64,000 nucleotides of DNA from Micromonospora phaseoli (GTDB lineage: Bacteria; Actinomycetota; Actinomycetes; Mycobacteriales; Micromonosporaceae), in contig NZ_FNYV01000003.1 of assembly GCF_900109115.1 (NCBI RefSeq), forward strand, positions 636,633 to 700,632, written 5' to 3'. Of the stretch, positions 24,953 to 34,047 are shown in pieces; within the stretch, counting starts at the first letter, position 1; each line of letters starts with the position of its first letter. A program made the position numbers and the translations under genes. A model generated the notes under the pieces. It had not been told where the DNA came from. It saw nothing but the letters and a program-made list of their open reading frames with translations, and ran no database searches.

Positions 24953-25519
24953 TCAGGACACCAGCTCGTCGACCCGGTCGAGGACTCCCCGCGCGGCCCG
25001 CAGCGCGTAGAACGAGCGCGACCGCACCGTCCCCTCCGGGATGCCGATCCGGTTGGCTGTCTCGGCGACCGAGGCGCCACCGTAGTAGAGCTCGACCAGC
25101 ACGGCCCGGTGCTCCGAGGTGAGCTGCCCGAGCGCGTCAGCCAGGGCGAACCGGTCGACAATCTCCTCGAAGGCGTTCTCCGGCGACGGCATCCAGGCCA
25201 CGTCCACGCCGTAGATCTCCGTGGGTCGGGCAGCACGGGCCCTGGCCGCGTCGATCACCAGGTGCCGGGCGACGATGAAGAGCCAACGGCGTACGGTGTC
25301 CGGCTCAGCCGGCAGCTCCGCCAGCCGGCGCCACGCGCGCAGCATGGTCTCCTGGAGCAGATCCTCGGCGAGTTCACGCTGCCCCCGGGTCTGCCGCAGC
25401 AGAAAGGCGTAGAGCGGTTGCGCGTTCGCCGCGAAGATGGCCCGCATCCTGCGCACGGCGTCGACATCGCCGTCCGCGTCGGCGGCGGTGTCGTACGGCG
25501 GGCGTACGTCGATGGTCAC
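24953..25519 (-). CDS. ECF RNA polymerase sigma factor
   Basis: The protein has 188 residues. Sigma region 2 is LYAFLLRQTRGQRELAEDLLQETMLRAWRRL and RRWLFIVARHLVIDAARARAARP; region 4 is LTSEHRAVLVELYYGGASVAETANRIGIPEGTVRSRSFYALRA. GTG at 25519 is preceded by GGAGGGGGCGACC. No anti-sigma gene adjoins it. It resembles the sigma factor at 39.2-39.8 kb (same region-4 pattern, IPEGTV[RK]SR), which does have a partner anti-sigma gene. It lies downstream of the type IV secretion-like operon on the same strand, 178 bp after DUF4913. Confidence 0.92.
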   Translation of the reverse strand: MTIDVRPPYDTAADADGDVDAVRRMRAIFAANAQPLYAFLLRQTRGQRELAEDLLQETMLRAWRRLAELPAEPDTVRRWLFIVARHLVIDAARARAARPTEIYGVDVAWMPSPENAFEEIVDRFALADALGQLTSEHRAVLVELYYGGASVAETANRIGIPEGTVRSRSFYALRAARGVLDRVDELVS

Positions 25520-25697
25520 GGCGGTCGCCCCCTCCGGGCCCGGATGATCTACGCGGTGCAGTGAACGCTAGCGACCGCCCGGCCCGGTACGCCTGAGGCG
25601 AAGGGCCCAGTACCACCCGGCGTGGTCCCGGTGCGCTCGGTTGACCGAGGACCCGAGTTCCCTCACCGCCGACCGCCCGACCGCCCGACCGTCGATC

Positions 25698-26156
25698 TCA
25701 GTCGACCGGGAAGTGGTCCTCGACCTCCGGTCGCTCCTTCGGTCGGTGCGACCCGGTCTTGCAGCCCGCGAAAGGACCGTTGGGGCTACGCAGCGTCTCC
25801 ATCGTCGGCCAGAGGTAGCTCTGATGCCACGTCGCCGGGTCGGACGCCTGCGCCTTCGGGCCGGTCCGCTCCTGCCAGGCGAGCCAGAGCCCGTGCAGGT
25901 AGGCGATCGCTTCCTGGTGTTCCCACCAGCGGGGGCACCAGGGCGAACCGGAGCTGACCTCCCCGCCGTACACCGGCAGGAGAAGGTCCTCCACCCAGCT
26001 CGAAAGCCGGCGAAGCTCCTCGGTGTACTCCGCTCCGTCGAGGTAGAGGATGAAGAAGGGCAGGTCCTGCCCGTCGGGCTCCGGCTCGTCCTGCGGGGCC
26101 GGTGGAGCCGGTATCCGGTCCAGGTCCGGCTCACCGGCCACCATCGGGTACGTCAT
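25698..26156 (-). CDS. DUF4913 domain-containing protein
   Basis: The protein has 152 residues. The segment FILYLDGAEYTEELRRLSSWVEDLLLPVYGGEV and CPRWWEHQEAIAYLHGLWLAWQERTG through SPNGPFAGCKTGSHRP matches the DUF4913 family, which is common on actinobacterial plasmids and integrative elements next to transfer genes. ATG at 26156 starts just before the conserved region; an upstream in-frame start adds unrelated sequence. It is the last gene of the secretion-like operon, 73 bp after the hydrolase. Function unknown. Confidence 0.85.
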   Translation of the reverse strand: MTYPMVAGEPDLDRIPAPPAPQDEPEPDGQDLPFFILYLDGAEYTEELRRLSSWVEDLLLPVYGGEVSSGSPWCPRWWEHQEAIAYLHGLWLAWQERTGPKAQASDPATWHQSYLWPTMETLRSPNGPFAGCKTGSHRPKERPEVEDHFPVD

Positions 26157-26229
26157 CGCAGCTGCTCCACTTCGTGCCTGGGTCGGTGTCCAACTCGTTC
26201 GGCTCGGCCGGGGAACCCCGACGCGGGGC

Positions 26230-27678
26230 CTAACATCGCAGGGAGCTCTCGGCGCCGGGATCGACGCCCAGCCGGGCGGCGAACCGCCTGTACGCGTCGA
26301 CCCGAGCCTGAACCTGAGCGGGGTTTCCGCCGCCGCACTCCAGAGCACCGTTGATGCTCCGGATGGTCTCGCCGAACCCCCCGCCGCCGGTGATCGCGTC
26401 GTGCGCGGTCACCGTGCCGGCGCCGCGCTGGGTCATCCAGAACCAGAGCGCGGTCTGCCAGGCCACCGAGGCATCGTCCTTCACCAGATCCGGCTCGTTG
26501 AGCAGGTCCAGACCGAGTGCGTCGCCGGCGGCCTTGTAGTTCGTGTTCCAGCTCAGCTGGATCGGCCCGCGGCCGTGGTAGGCGGTCTGGCCGGCGGGGC
26601 ATCCGTACGGCTGGCCGGTGTCGCAGTAGTTACCCCAGGCCGCCTGGTTGATCTCCTCGACGTGCACCAGGCCACCCGACTCGTGGTCGATGTTGGCGAG
26701 GAAGGCGGCCAGTTCCCGCTTGCGGGTCTGCTCGTCGCCGGTGCCGGCGAAGGTGGGGAACTTGCGCATCGCGTCGGTGAGGCCGGCGTAGCTGTAGAAG
26801 GAGTTCCGGCTGGGAAACATGGCGTCGAACGCGGAGGCGCTCAGCAGCGCTGCCCCGTCGGCGTCCGTGTCATCCTCCGAACCGTCCTGCGCCGGCAGGG
26901 CGGTGGCGGAGGCCGAGGGCTCCGGATCGTCGGCGTCGGACTCGCCGTCGCCGGTGTACTTCGCGAAGAGGCCACGAATCTGGAACGGGTAGCTGCCCAG
27001 GGCGAGCACGGGCATGCCGCCCTGGGCCTTGACGGCTTCCAGACCCATCTCCCAGGCCATCAGGGTCAGGGTGAGGTGGTCGCCGACCACCTCCTTGTCG
27101 TCCAGCAACCGCCTGATCTCGTTGGCCAGATGGCAGAAGTACCGGGCGTGGGCGTGGATCGAGTCCTCGGCGTCGAGCACGGATGCTTCGCCGCTGTCGT
27201 CGTCGTCCTCGCCGTACTCGTCGAACACCTCGGACGTCAACTGGGAGAGCCCCTTGCGGCCCTGCGGGCCCTCCTTGTCCGCGTCGAATGCGGACGCGTA
27301 GTCGATCTGCGCCGCGATGATCACGGGAGTGAGCAGGTCGCATTTCCTGGCGGCGGCCCTGATCGGTGCGACCAGGTCCTGGTCCGGCACGTTCGTCGCG
27401 TCGAAGGTGCCCCGGCCGTCTCCGCCGGCCAACTCGATCAGCGCGTTGGTGCTGGTGGGCGACTCGCTGCTCTCGGAGGAGTCGGGCGCGGACGAGGTCA
27501 TCTGGGACCCGCCGGCCATGGCGAAGATGATGAGCAGGATGATCAGGGCCAGCGTCGCCAGCACCACCAGCGGGAACATTCCGACCACCGAGATGACCAA
27601 CCAGAGCAGCTGCGCCGAGTCGGGCTTGGTCAGCGACTTCGTCGCCTGCCCGGCAGCCTGCATCTTCTTCAGGGCCAT
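26230..27678 (-). CDS. Membrane-anchored T4SS-associated hydrolase: degenerate SLT-like domain plus GH19 domain
   Basis: The protein has 482 residues. It has a cytoplasmic tail with lysines, a membrane helix (about 23-55), a transglycosylase-like domain (about 102-225) and a GH19 chitinase/muramidase domain (about 280-475). In the first domain the expected catalytic Glu is Ala128 (IAAQIDYASAFD; the homologue at 40.2 kb reads IAGQLMAESGLN). GH19 is intact: Glu333 in DHESGG, Glu341/342 in VHVEE, then YHGRGPIQLSWNTNY and WQTALWFWMT. It probably opens peptidoglycan for the secretion machine, a VirB1-like role. ATG at 27678 is 5 bases after the coupling-protein stop. Confidence 0.82.
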   Translation of the reverse strand: MALKKMQAAGQATKSLTKPDSAQLLWLVISVVGMFPLVVLATLALIILLIIFAMAGGSQMTSSAPDSSESSESPTSTNALIELAGGDGRGTFDATNVPDQDLVAPIRAAARKCDLLTPVIIAAQIDYASAFDADKEGPQGRKGLSQLTSEVFDEYGEDDDDSGEASVLDAEDSIHAHARYFCHLANEIRRLLDDKEVVGDHLTLTLMAWEMGLEAVKAQGGMPVLALGSYPFQIRGLFAKYTGDGESDADDPEPSASATALPAQDGSEDDTDADGAALLSASAFDAMFPSRNSFYSYAGLTDAMRKFPTFAGTGDEQTRKRELAAFLANIDHESGGLVHVEEINQAAWGNYCDTGQPYGCPAGQTAYHGRGPIQLSWNTNYKAAGDALGLDLLNEPDLVKDDASVAWQTALWFWMTQRGAGTVTAHDAITGGGGFGETIRSINGALECGGGNPAQVQARVDAYRRFAARLGVDPGAESSLRC

Positions 27679-27683
27679 GACGC

Positions 27684-29447
27684 TCAGCCGAACTGGCGTG
27701 ATTCGCGGCGGCTCCATCTCGCCGCGGCGCGTTCGGTGATGGCCTGCACCTCGGCCCTGGCCGCTGCGGAGATCACCCCGGCACCGGGCTCCTTGTACCA
27801 GGGCCGCAGCCGGATCAGCGCGGGCCGCACGCCGGTGGCCAGCAGCAGGGCGGTGCCCTTGGGCAGGGCCCGGATCTTGTCCGCCGGCAGCACCTGCTCC
27901 TGCCGGTACGACACCGACCGCGACGAGCCCTCCTTGGACCGCGAGTAGCTGGGGGTACGCACGTCGTGCTGGCCAACCAGCTTGGCGACCTTGTCGACGA
28001 AGTCGGCGTCGTCCAACCCGGCACCGAGCAGCTTGATGGTGGCGGCGCTCCACAGCGCGTCCATCCCCGGCTCGCCCCAGACCCGCACCCCCTGCCGGTA
28101 GCTCTGCAACAGGGTCACCACGCTGATGCCCCGCGAGCCGAGGTGGCTGTAGAGGTCGGGCAGGTCGGAGATGCGGCAGACGTTGGCCGCCTCGTCCAGG
28201 ATGGCGGTCATCGGCGGATCCAGCCGGCCGCCCATCCGCTCGGCCGCGACCACCCCGGCGCGGATGATGGCGTCGGCCAGCCCGGCGATCACCCCGGCGG
28301 CGGAACCGCCACCGTCCTTGGAGAGCAGGTAGAGGGTGTCCCGGCCGAGGACGTGCTCCTCCGGAATGAACTCCGGACGATTCGGGTCGGGGCTGACCCA
28401 GGCCAGGATCTCCGGATCGAGCAGGCAGGCTACGCACTGCCGGGCGGTCTCGTAGATGCCGTCGCGGGTCTCCACGGCACCGCGTACCGTGCCCTGCAAC
28501 TGGTCGGCCATCGCCGTCATGTCGACGTCGCGGAGCAGGTCGACCGGGGTGCGGTCGGCCGGGTCCGCGAGCCAGGACAGCAGCTCGTGGATGGATGATC
28601 CGCTGCGTGAGGCAGCGAGGAAGAGCGCGGTCAGGGTGTTCTGGGCCGCGGCGATCCAGAAGTCCTTCTTGGATGAGTCGTCGTTGACCGAGCTGACGAA
28701 GTGCCCGGCCAGTCGACGGGCGCCTTCGATGGTGTCGCAGCCGCTGAGCATGTCCCACCACATCTCACGTTCGGTGTACGCGATTCCCTGGGGGTCGAAG
28801 GTCCACACCCGGCCGACCTTCGCGCGCTCCTGCCGGGTCACGGTGAACACGTCGGACTTGTTCGAGGTCAGCAGGACCGCCCCGGGGGCACGCAGCACCC
28901 GTGGAATGGCGATTCCGGTGGACTTGCCGGCCCGAGGTGCCATCAGGTCGAGTTCGACGTCCTCGTAGGAGGAGCGCAGCTCCGGCCCGGCGGGCATCAG
29001 GTCGCCGAGCAGGTTGCCGGTGTCGTCGGCGCTCAGCCGGGCCACGTCCTTGAGCGACGGCCGCAGCTCGCGGGCGCGGGCCTCGCGCCCCTTGCCCATC
29101 ATGCCGCTGAGTTCGGTCGGGCGGGCGAGACTGCGGGGCTCCCGGAGTCGGCGGACGATGCCCCGCACGAGCATGACCAGCGGGCTGCTGCCGAGCAGGA
29201 CCAGCGTCACCGTCGCCCCGTAGACCAGGTACGGCGGCACCCCGGGCCAGAGCCTCCCGGTGTTTCCGGTGACCATGCTGCCGTAGGCGTCCAAGGTGAA
29301 CGGCGCGGGTTGCCAGCCCTGCCCGGTCAGCGCGGCAGCGAACGCGCCGCCCAGCCAGAGCAGCCCGAAGACCACCAGGTTGAGCAGCGCGAAGCCGGGA
29401 ATCAACCAGGGCAGGTACTCGTTCCCGATCCCACCTTGGCGGCTCAT
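27684..29447 (-). CDS. Type IV secretion coupling protein (VirD4/TraG/TraD-like)
   Basis: The protein has 587 residues. Two membrane helices (about 13-40 and 72-98) precede the motor domain. Walker A is APRAGKST (170-177) and Walker B MTAILDEAANV (Asp418/Glu419). The blocks LLTSNKSDVFTVTR, TFDPQGIAYTER and LLQSYRQGVRVWGE are typical of TraG/VirD4 ATPases that recruit substrate to the channel. ATG overlaps the stop of the upstream ATPase (ATGA, 29444-29447). Substrate (DNA or protein) cannot be read; no relaxase gene is in the window. Confidence 0.9.
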   Translation of the reverse strand: MSRQGGIGNEYLPWLIPGFALLNLVVFGLLWLGGAFAAALTGQGWQPAPFTLDAYGSMVTGNTGRLWPGVPPYLVYGATVTLVLLGSSPLVMLVRGIVRRLREPRSLARPTELSGMMGKGREARARELRPSLKDVARLSADDTGNLLGDLMPAGPELRSSYEDVELDLMAPRAGKSTGIAIPRVLRAPGAVLLTSNKSDVFTVTRQERAKVGRVWTFDPQGIAYTEREMWWDMLSGCDTIEGARRLAGHFVSSVNDDSSKKDFWIAAAQNTLTALFLAASRSGSSIHELLSWLADPADRTPVDLLRDVDMTAMADQLQGTVRGAVETRDGIYETARQCVACLLDPEILAWVSPDPNRPEFIPEEHVLGRDTLYLLSKDGGGSAAGVIAGLADAIIRAGVVAAERMGGRLDPPMTAILDEAANVCRISDLPDLYSHLGSRGISVVTLLQSYRQGVRVWGEPGMDALWSAATIKLLGAGLDDADFVDKVAKLVGQHDVRTPSYSRSKEGSSRSVSYRQEQVLPADKIRALPKGTALLLATGVRPALIRLRPWYKEPGAGVISAAARAEVQAITERAAARWSRRESRQFG

Positions 29448-31246
29448 CGCTGCCCCGCCTCGTGGTGCTCCTGCTCGGCGCCCTGGTGCGGTGCCACGCC
29501 GACTGTGTTGGGCAGGTCGCCTCCGGTCACCGCGCGCACCACTGCGGCCCGTTCGGCCCGCAGCCGTTCCGCCTCACCATTGGCGACCCAGCGGGTGTTC
29601 GTGTCGTGCAGGTGGCGCTCGGCATCGGTGATCGCGACCCGGATCGGGATTCCGGGACGACCACCGACCTTGATCAGGAATCGGCCCCGGCCCGGCGGCT
29701 CCTCGTTCCCACCCTCCTGGGCCCAGCCCGGCGGCGACGACCAGGACGAGACCAGCTCGATCTCGCGCCGGGACAGCCCGACCACCCGCCCCAGATCCTC
29801 CATCTCCGCCTTGGGCAGCCCGGCGCAGGCCACCATGCCGGCGCGCTCCACGAAGCCTCGGGCCTTGGCCTTGTCGGCCTCCGACCCCAGCGCCTCGGCG
29901 TCCTTCAGGGTGTGGGTGATCTTCGCGTCGGCGAGACCGAGGGAGCGGTTCAGTCGGGTGAGCGCGTCGATCCGGTCGACGATGCCGGAGGCCGCGCGCA
30001 GCGGTCGCCACAGCTCGTCGAGGACCGTGAAGAACCAGCGCCGGGGCGCCAGCCCGGCGTCGGCCAGGGCATGCGAGGCGGCCACCGTACCCAGGCCGTC
30101 CGACCAGGCCGCGAGCATCGCCGCGGCGGTCAGCTGGCCGTCGGCCTCGCCGATGCGGGAGATGTCGATGCAGACGGCGGTGGCGTCCGGGTCGATCCGG
30201 GTCGAGGTCTCCGAGGCGAAGGTGTCGCCGAGCGGACCGTCGAGGATGCCCAGCAGCGACCGGTGCAGCGGATCGACGGCGTCGCGGTAGCGCGACTCCT
30301 GACCACGGTCGAGCGTCACCTGCCGTACCCGGGGCGGCCCCTCCTGCAACACGCTGAGCAGTTCGGGCAGCCGGAACGTCTGCCCCTGCGGGGTACGCTC
30401 GCGCAGGTGCCGCAGACAGGCGGAGAGCACCGACTGCTCGTGGTCGGTGATCGGCACCCCCCGGACGATGGTGAGCAGCGCCGCGACCATGTTGAGGACC
30501 CGACCGTGGGTCTCGGCGGCCAGGGCCTGCCCCGCCTGGCCGCCGATCTTCGCGGCGGCCAGGCCCATGGCGCCGGGGTCCAGGATGTTCAGCCCGCCGA
30601 CGCCACGGGCGATGGAGATGACCTGCCCGCCGAGGGCACGGACAGTGTCCGCGTAGTCGGGTTTGAGGTCACCGAGCACCAGTGGCACGACGCCCTGTGC
30701 GCTCAGCCCGATCAGCATCCGGTTGATCAGCGTCGACTTGCCGAGGCCCGGCATGCCGAGCATGAACAGCGACGGGTTGGAGATGTACCGGGCCCGGGTG
30801 AACCAGTTGAGCGGGTCGCCGCAGACCGTGGCGCCGGTGTGGATGTGCTGGCCGAGCGGGACCCCGGTCATCGGTGCGCCGGAGCCGGAGGCGAAGGGCC
30901 AGAGTCCGCAGGCCTGCACGGTGGTCGCCCGCCACATGGTGGGCGGATCCAACGCGGCCACCCGACCACCACCGAGGGCGTACGAGCCGCGGTGCGGCAC
31001 GTTGTCGTCCGCGTTGGCCCGGGCCAGCCGCCGCAGGTACCGCTGCTCGGCCGCCTCCTGCTGGGCCTGCCGCCGACGCGCCCGCCGCAGCGCCCGGGGA
31101 GTCTGCCTGCCCGTCTCGTCGGTCTCCCGGTCCTGCGTCTCGGCCGCCGGCACCACCAGATCCGACATCGCGGTGGCCGCTCCGGAGGCGCTACGCGGCC
31201 AGCCCGCACCGAGGTCCAACAGGCGGGTACCGTCGGTGGGCGTCAC
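29444..31246 (-). CDS. VirB4/TraC-like conjugation ATPase
   Basis: The protein has 600 residues. An Arg/Gln/Glu-rich coiled N-terminal region (about 48-80, ALRRARRRQAQQEAAEQRYLRRL) precedes the ATPase. Walker A is GMPGLGKSTLINRM (about 164-177), followed by LVLGDLKPDYADTVRALGGQVI; Walker B is FFTVLDELW (Asp410/Glu411), followed by LNRSLGLADAKITHTLKD. VirB4 proteins power pilus and channel assembly. The N-terminal VirB4 half seems to be carried by the SCO6880-type gene upstream, so together they may make a split VirB4. GTG overlaps the upstream stop (GTGA). Confidence 0.88.
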   Translation of the reverse strand: MTPTDGTRLLDLGAGWPRSASGAATAMSDLVVPAAETQDRETDETGRQTPRALRRARRRQAQQEAAEQRYLRRLARANADDNVPHRGSYALGGGRVAALDPPTMWRATTVQACGLWPFASGSGAPMTGVPLGQHIHTGATVCGDPLNWFTRARYISNPSLFMLGMPGLGKSTLINRMLIGLSAQGVVPLVLGDLKPDYADTVRALGGQVISIARGVGGLNILDPGAMGLAAAKIGGQAGQALAAETHGRVLNMVAALLTIVRGVPITDHEQSVLSACLRHLRERTPQGQTFRLPELLSVLQEGPPRVRQVTLDRGQESRYRDAVDPLHRSLLGILDGPLGDTFASETSTRIDPDATAVCIDISRIGEADGQLTAAAMLAAWSDGLGTVAASHALADAGLAPRRWFFTVLDELWRPLRAASGIVDRIDALTRLNRSLGLADAKITHTLKDAEALGSEADKAKARGFVERAGMVACAGLPKAEMEDLGRVVGLSRREIELVSSWSSPPGWAQEGGNEEPPGRGRFLIKVGGRPGIPIRVAITDAERHLHDTNTRWVANGEAERLRAERAAVVRAVTGGDLPNTVGVAPHQGAEQEHHEAGQR

Positions 31247-32742
31247 AGCGCCTCCTTCAACTCGTGCGGCACCATCGTCTGCTCCCAGGGCAGGATGCCG
31301 ACCGGAAGTGCGCAGGAGAACGCGGCGGCCTGCATCCGGTCGGCCGGACGCATCGCGATGCGGGTGGCACCGAGCAGGTTCCGCATCGTCACGTCGGCGT
31401 CACGTACGTCGGCGACCGAGTCGACGGTCAGCGTCACCAACATCGAGAACTCCACCAGGCCCGCGCCGGAAGCCTCCTCCGCCGCGGTCTGCTCGGCGGC
31501 CTCGATCTCGGAGATCGCGCGGGCCCGGACCAGGCCACGGGTCGAGTTCGCCATGAACTGGGCAGACCGGCGATCCGATTCGACGATCTTGGCGGAGGTC
31601 GCCGGGTCGATCGGGCGGTAGACCAGCGCCACCCGTTTGCGGCGGATGCCCAGCGCCGGGTCCAGCAGGCTGCGCAGCACGCCGGATCGCACGGTGCCGC
31701 GCGGCGCCAGGGTCAGCAGCCAACTGCGGGAGACCCCGGAGTCGTGCTGGTAGTGGGTTACCGTCTCGACGGTGGCCGCCGGCCCGGCGTCGGCCCACTC
31801 CAGCCCGGTGCCGCCGTGCTGGGCGCGCACGTCGAGCACCTCCGCGGCGACGTCCGGATCGTAGGCGACCCGGACGACCTCGGCGATCCGCTCGGCCGAC
31901 AGCGGCTCCGCCGAACCGCCGCCCGCCGCGACCAGCCCACCCAGTACGCCCGGTAGCCGCAGCGCCAGGTCGGCGAGCATCGTGTCGTGGTCGCGCCGGG
32001 CACCGCCGGGTGCCGAGTAGGTGAGGGTGAGGAAGGTGTTCATCTCCGACGACGCGTCCGGGTACGTCAGCACCACCTCCTCCATCACGGCGCGGGCGGC
32101 GGGTGGAGCGTCCGGGGAAATGCGAGCCAGCACCTCGGTGGCGAGGCGGGTGCCCGGGTCCGGCGCGGTCTCGATGACCACGGATGCCCCACGCAGCCCG
32201 GGCTCGTGCGACAGCCGGGACAGCCACTCACCCCAGAGCGCCACCCAGGTGTCCACCTGGTCGGGGTCGACGAGCGACCCGCCGTCCGGCTCGCAGCTCA
32301 GCACGATGGTGTACTGGTTGCGGTTACGGTGGTAGAGCACGCCGAAGGGCCGGTCGTACGGGTCACGCCCCTCCATCATGGTCACCCGGCTCAGCAGTCC
32401 AGGCGGCCGGAACCGGCCACCCGGCCGCGTCGACAACGGCCCGGAGGCGTACAGGTGCTGTCCCTTGGACTTGCGGCGCAGCCAACCGATCCGGACGGCG
32501 GCCATGTCGTAGACGTTGCGGCCGTCGGCGGTGCGGATCGCCAGCGGTCCCAGCATCACCGCGAACGGGAGCCCCACCACCAGGGCCGCGTTCAGGGAGA
32601 CCATGGAGGAGATCAGGACCAGCACGAGCGCGCCGAACAGGCCGACGGTACCGACCAGGCCCAGCGAGCCGAGCCCGGCCTTACGGGGGCGACGCCAGTT
32701 GCCGTACGTCGGTGTCTTCATGGATTCCGCGGTCGTACTCAT
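31243..32742 (-). CDS. SCO6880 family secretion-associated membrane protein
   Basis: The protein has 499 residues. Two adjacent membrane helices (about 26-70) are VirB3/PrgI-like, then a large cytoplasmic domain runs on (RKSKGQHLYASGPLSTRPGGRFRPPGLLS, DPYDRPFGVLYHRNRNQYTIVLSCEPDG, ALVYRPIDPATSAKIVESDRR). The domain order matches the SCO6880 family, which lies beside VirB4-like ATPases in actinobacteria. ATG at 32742 follows AAGGAGAAAGACC. It probably forms the inner-membrane base with the next ATPase. Confidence 0.87.
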   Translation of the reverse strand: MSTTAESMKTPTYGNWRRPRKAGLGSLGLVGTVGLFGALVLVLISSMVSLNAALVVGLPFAVMLGPLAIRTADGRNVYDMAAVRIGWLRRKSKGQHLYASGPLSTRPGGRFRPPGLLSRVTMMEGRDPYDRPFGVLYHRNRNQYTIVLSCEPDGGSLVDPDQVDTWVALWGEWLSRLSHEPGLRGASVVIETAPDPGTRLATEVLARISPDAPPAARAVMEEVVLTYPDASSEMNTFLTLTYSAPGGARRDHDTMLADLALRLPGVLGGLVAAGGGSAEPLSAERIAEVVRVAYDPDVAAEVLDVRAQHGGTGLEWADAGPAATVETVTHYQHDSGVSRSWLLTLAPRGTVRSGVLRSLLDPALGIRRKRVALVYRPIDPATSAKIVESDRRSAQFMANSTRGLVRARAISEIEAAEQTAAEEASGAGLVEFSMLVTLTVDSVADVRDADVTMRNLLGATRIAMRPADRMQAAAFSCALPVGILPWEQTMVPHELKEAL

Positions 32743-32771
32743 GATGGTCTTTCTCCTTGTCCCAGCATCAG

Positions 32772-34046
32772 CTAGTCACGGTCGGGATCGGGGAGCGCAC
32801 CGCTGGCGATGTTCCCGGCGTGCTGGTGGGTGCTGGCCGCCACCTTCGCGCTCTTCTGCACCACCGAGGCCGCGACACCGACTGTCGAGGCCACGACGCC
32901 GGCCGCGCCCCGGGCCAGTTGTCCGGATCTCGACCCGCCACCGGAGCCACCGCCGGACCCGCCATCGGACCCGCCGCCTGACCCGCCACCGGAAGCGCCA
33001 CCGGAGCCGCCGGCGGATCTGCCACCGCTGCTGGATGGCCTGCCCCCGGAGCCACCGGCCGACTGGCCGCCGCCCGCCGGTGAGCCGCCTCCACTCGGGC
33101 CTCGGGACTTGCCGGCCGACGCGGCCGAGGCGGCACCGCCGGCGATCCGCTTGGCTCCACTCGCCACCGCGCCCGCGCCGGCGGCACCGGCGGAGACGCC
33201 CGCGCCCACTCCGTCGCGTGAGCCCAGGCTCGCCATCGCCGGTACGACCAGCCGCATCAGCGCGGGCAGCGCGACGGCGGCCATCAACAGGACCGCGGCG
33301 CCGGCGAGCTTGTAGTGCTTGGAGTTGTCGGTGCCGTCCATCTCGCCGGTGGCACCGATCATGGCCGCGCCCGAATACATGATCAGCCCGACCACCGGTT
33401 TGAACGCCAGCCAGGCGACCATCCAGGCGATGTGCTTACGCCACCAACCCCCGCCCCACTCGGACATCGAGGCCGCCGCCGCCAGCGGCAGAGTGCCGGT
33501 GAGCAGCACCATCACCCCGAGCCGGATGTACATCAGGATGACGTGGATGCAGCCGGCGATCAGCAGCAGCAGGCCGATGATGATCAGCAGGAAGGCGGTG
33601 AGCCCGTCCGTGCCGCAGTTGGCGATCAGCTTGAGCTGCGCCTTGATGCCCTCTTCGTAGAGGTGGTCGGAGTAGGCGTCCGCCTCGCTGGCGAGCCAGT
33701 TGGCCACCCACCACGCGGCACTCACCGTCAGCACCATGCGGACCAGGCCCATCAGCGCCACGACCATCGGCTGGCCCTTGCGTTCCAGCGCCATCCGGAA
33801 GGCCGCCGCGAGCAGCGACGCAACCGCGATCGTCACGACCAGCCAGTTGGTCTGGAGCTGGATGCTGTCGTTCAGCGTCTCGTCACCGATGGTGGGGATG
33901 TCTCCCAGGTTGGCGAAGAGTTCGACCGCCGCACCCAGGATGGCGCTGGCGATGTCGCTGAGAATGCCGTCGATTCCCCGCTCGAAGAAGCCGACGACCT
34001 GTCCTATGGTGCCGATGTAGACGGCGTCACCGGTGGCGCACTCCAC
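32772..34046 (-). CDS. Polytopic membrane protein, VirB6/TrbL-like, with Gly/Ser-rich tail
   Basis: The protein has 424 residues. Residues about 1-290 hold six or more membrane helices (WLVVTIAVASLLAAAF, FLLIIIGLLLLIAGCIHVIL, LGVMVLLTGTLPLAAAASM, WMVAWLAFKPVVGLIMYSG). The C-terminal ~120 residues are low-complexity Gly/Ser/Ala (GGSGGASGGGSGGGSDGG) ending QLARGAAGVVASTVGVAASVV. This architecture matches VirB6/TrbL channel components of Gram-positive transfer systems. GTG at 34046 is one base after the upstream stop with GAGGTG nearby. The glycine tail is encoded by near-repetitive DNA at about 32.93-33.06 kb. Confidence 0.8.
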   Translation of the reverse strand: MECATGDAVYIGTIGQVVGFFERGIDGILSDIASAILGAAVELFANLGDIPTIGDETLNDSIQLQTNWLVVTIAVASLLAAAFRMALERKGQPMVVALMGLVRMVLTVSAAWWVANWLASEADAYSDHLYEEGIKAQLKLIANCGTDGLTAFLLIIIGLLLLIAGCIHVILMYIRLGVMVLLTGTLPLAAAASMSEWGGGWWRKHIAWMVAWLAFKPVVGLIMYSGAAMIGATGEMDGTDNSKHYKLAGAAVLLMAAVALPALMRLVVPAMASLGSRDGVGAGVSAGAAGAGAVASGAKRIAGGAASAASAGKSRGPSGGGSPAGGGQSAGGSGGRPSSSGGRSAGGSGGASGGGSGGGSDGGSGGGSGGGSRSGQLARGAAGVVASTVGVAASVVQKSAKVAASTHQHAGNIASGALPDPDRD

Positions 34047-34047
34047 A

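Noticed and set aside
25520..25697. Left boundary (att site) of an integrative element next to DUF4913
   Set aside because: No tRNA gene, integrase or matching direct repeat is found at the other end of the operon near 36.5-37.3 kb.
26230..28761. A longer minus-strand frame that would extend the GH19 protein by 361 residues upstream
   Set aside because: The extension is out of frame with, and fully covered by, the coupling-protein gene; its sequence is Arg/Pro/Gly-rich and lacks domains. The ATG at 27678 starts the real protein.
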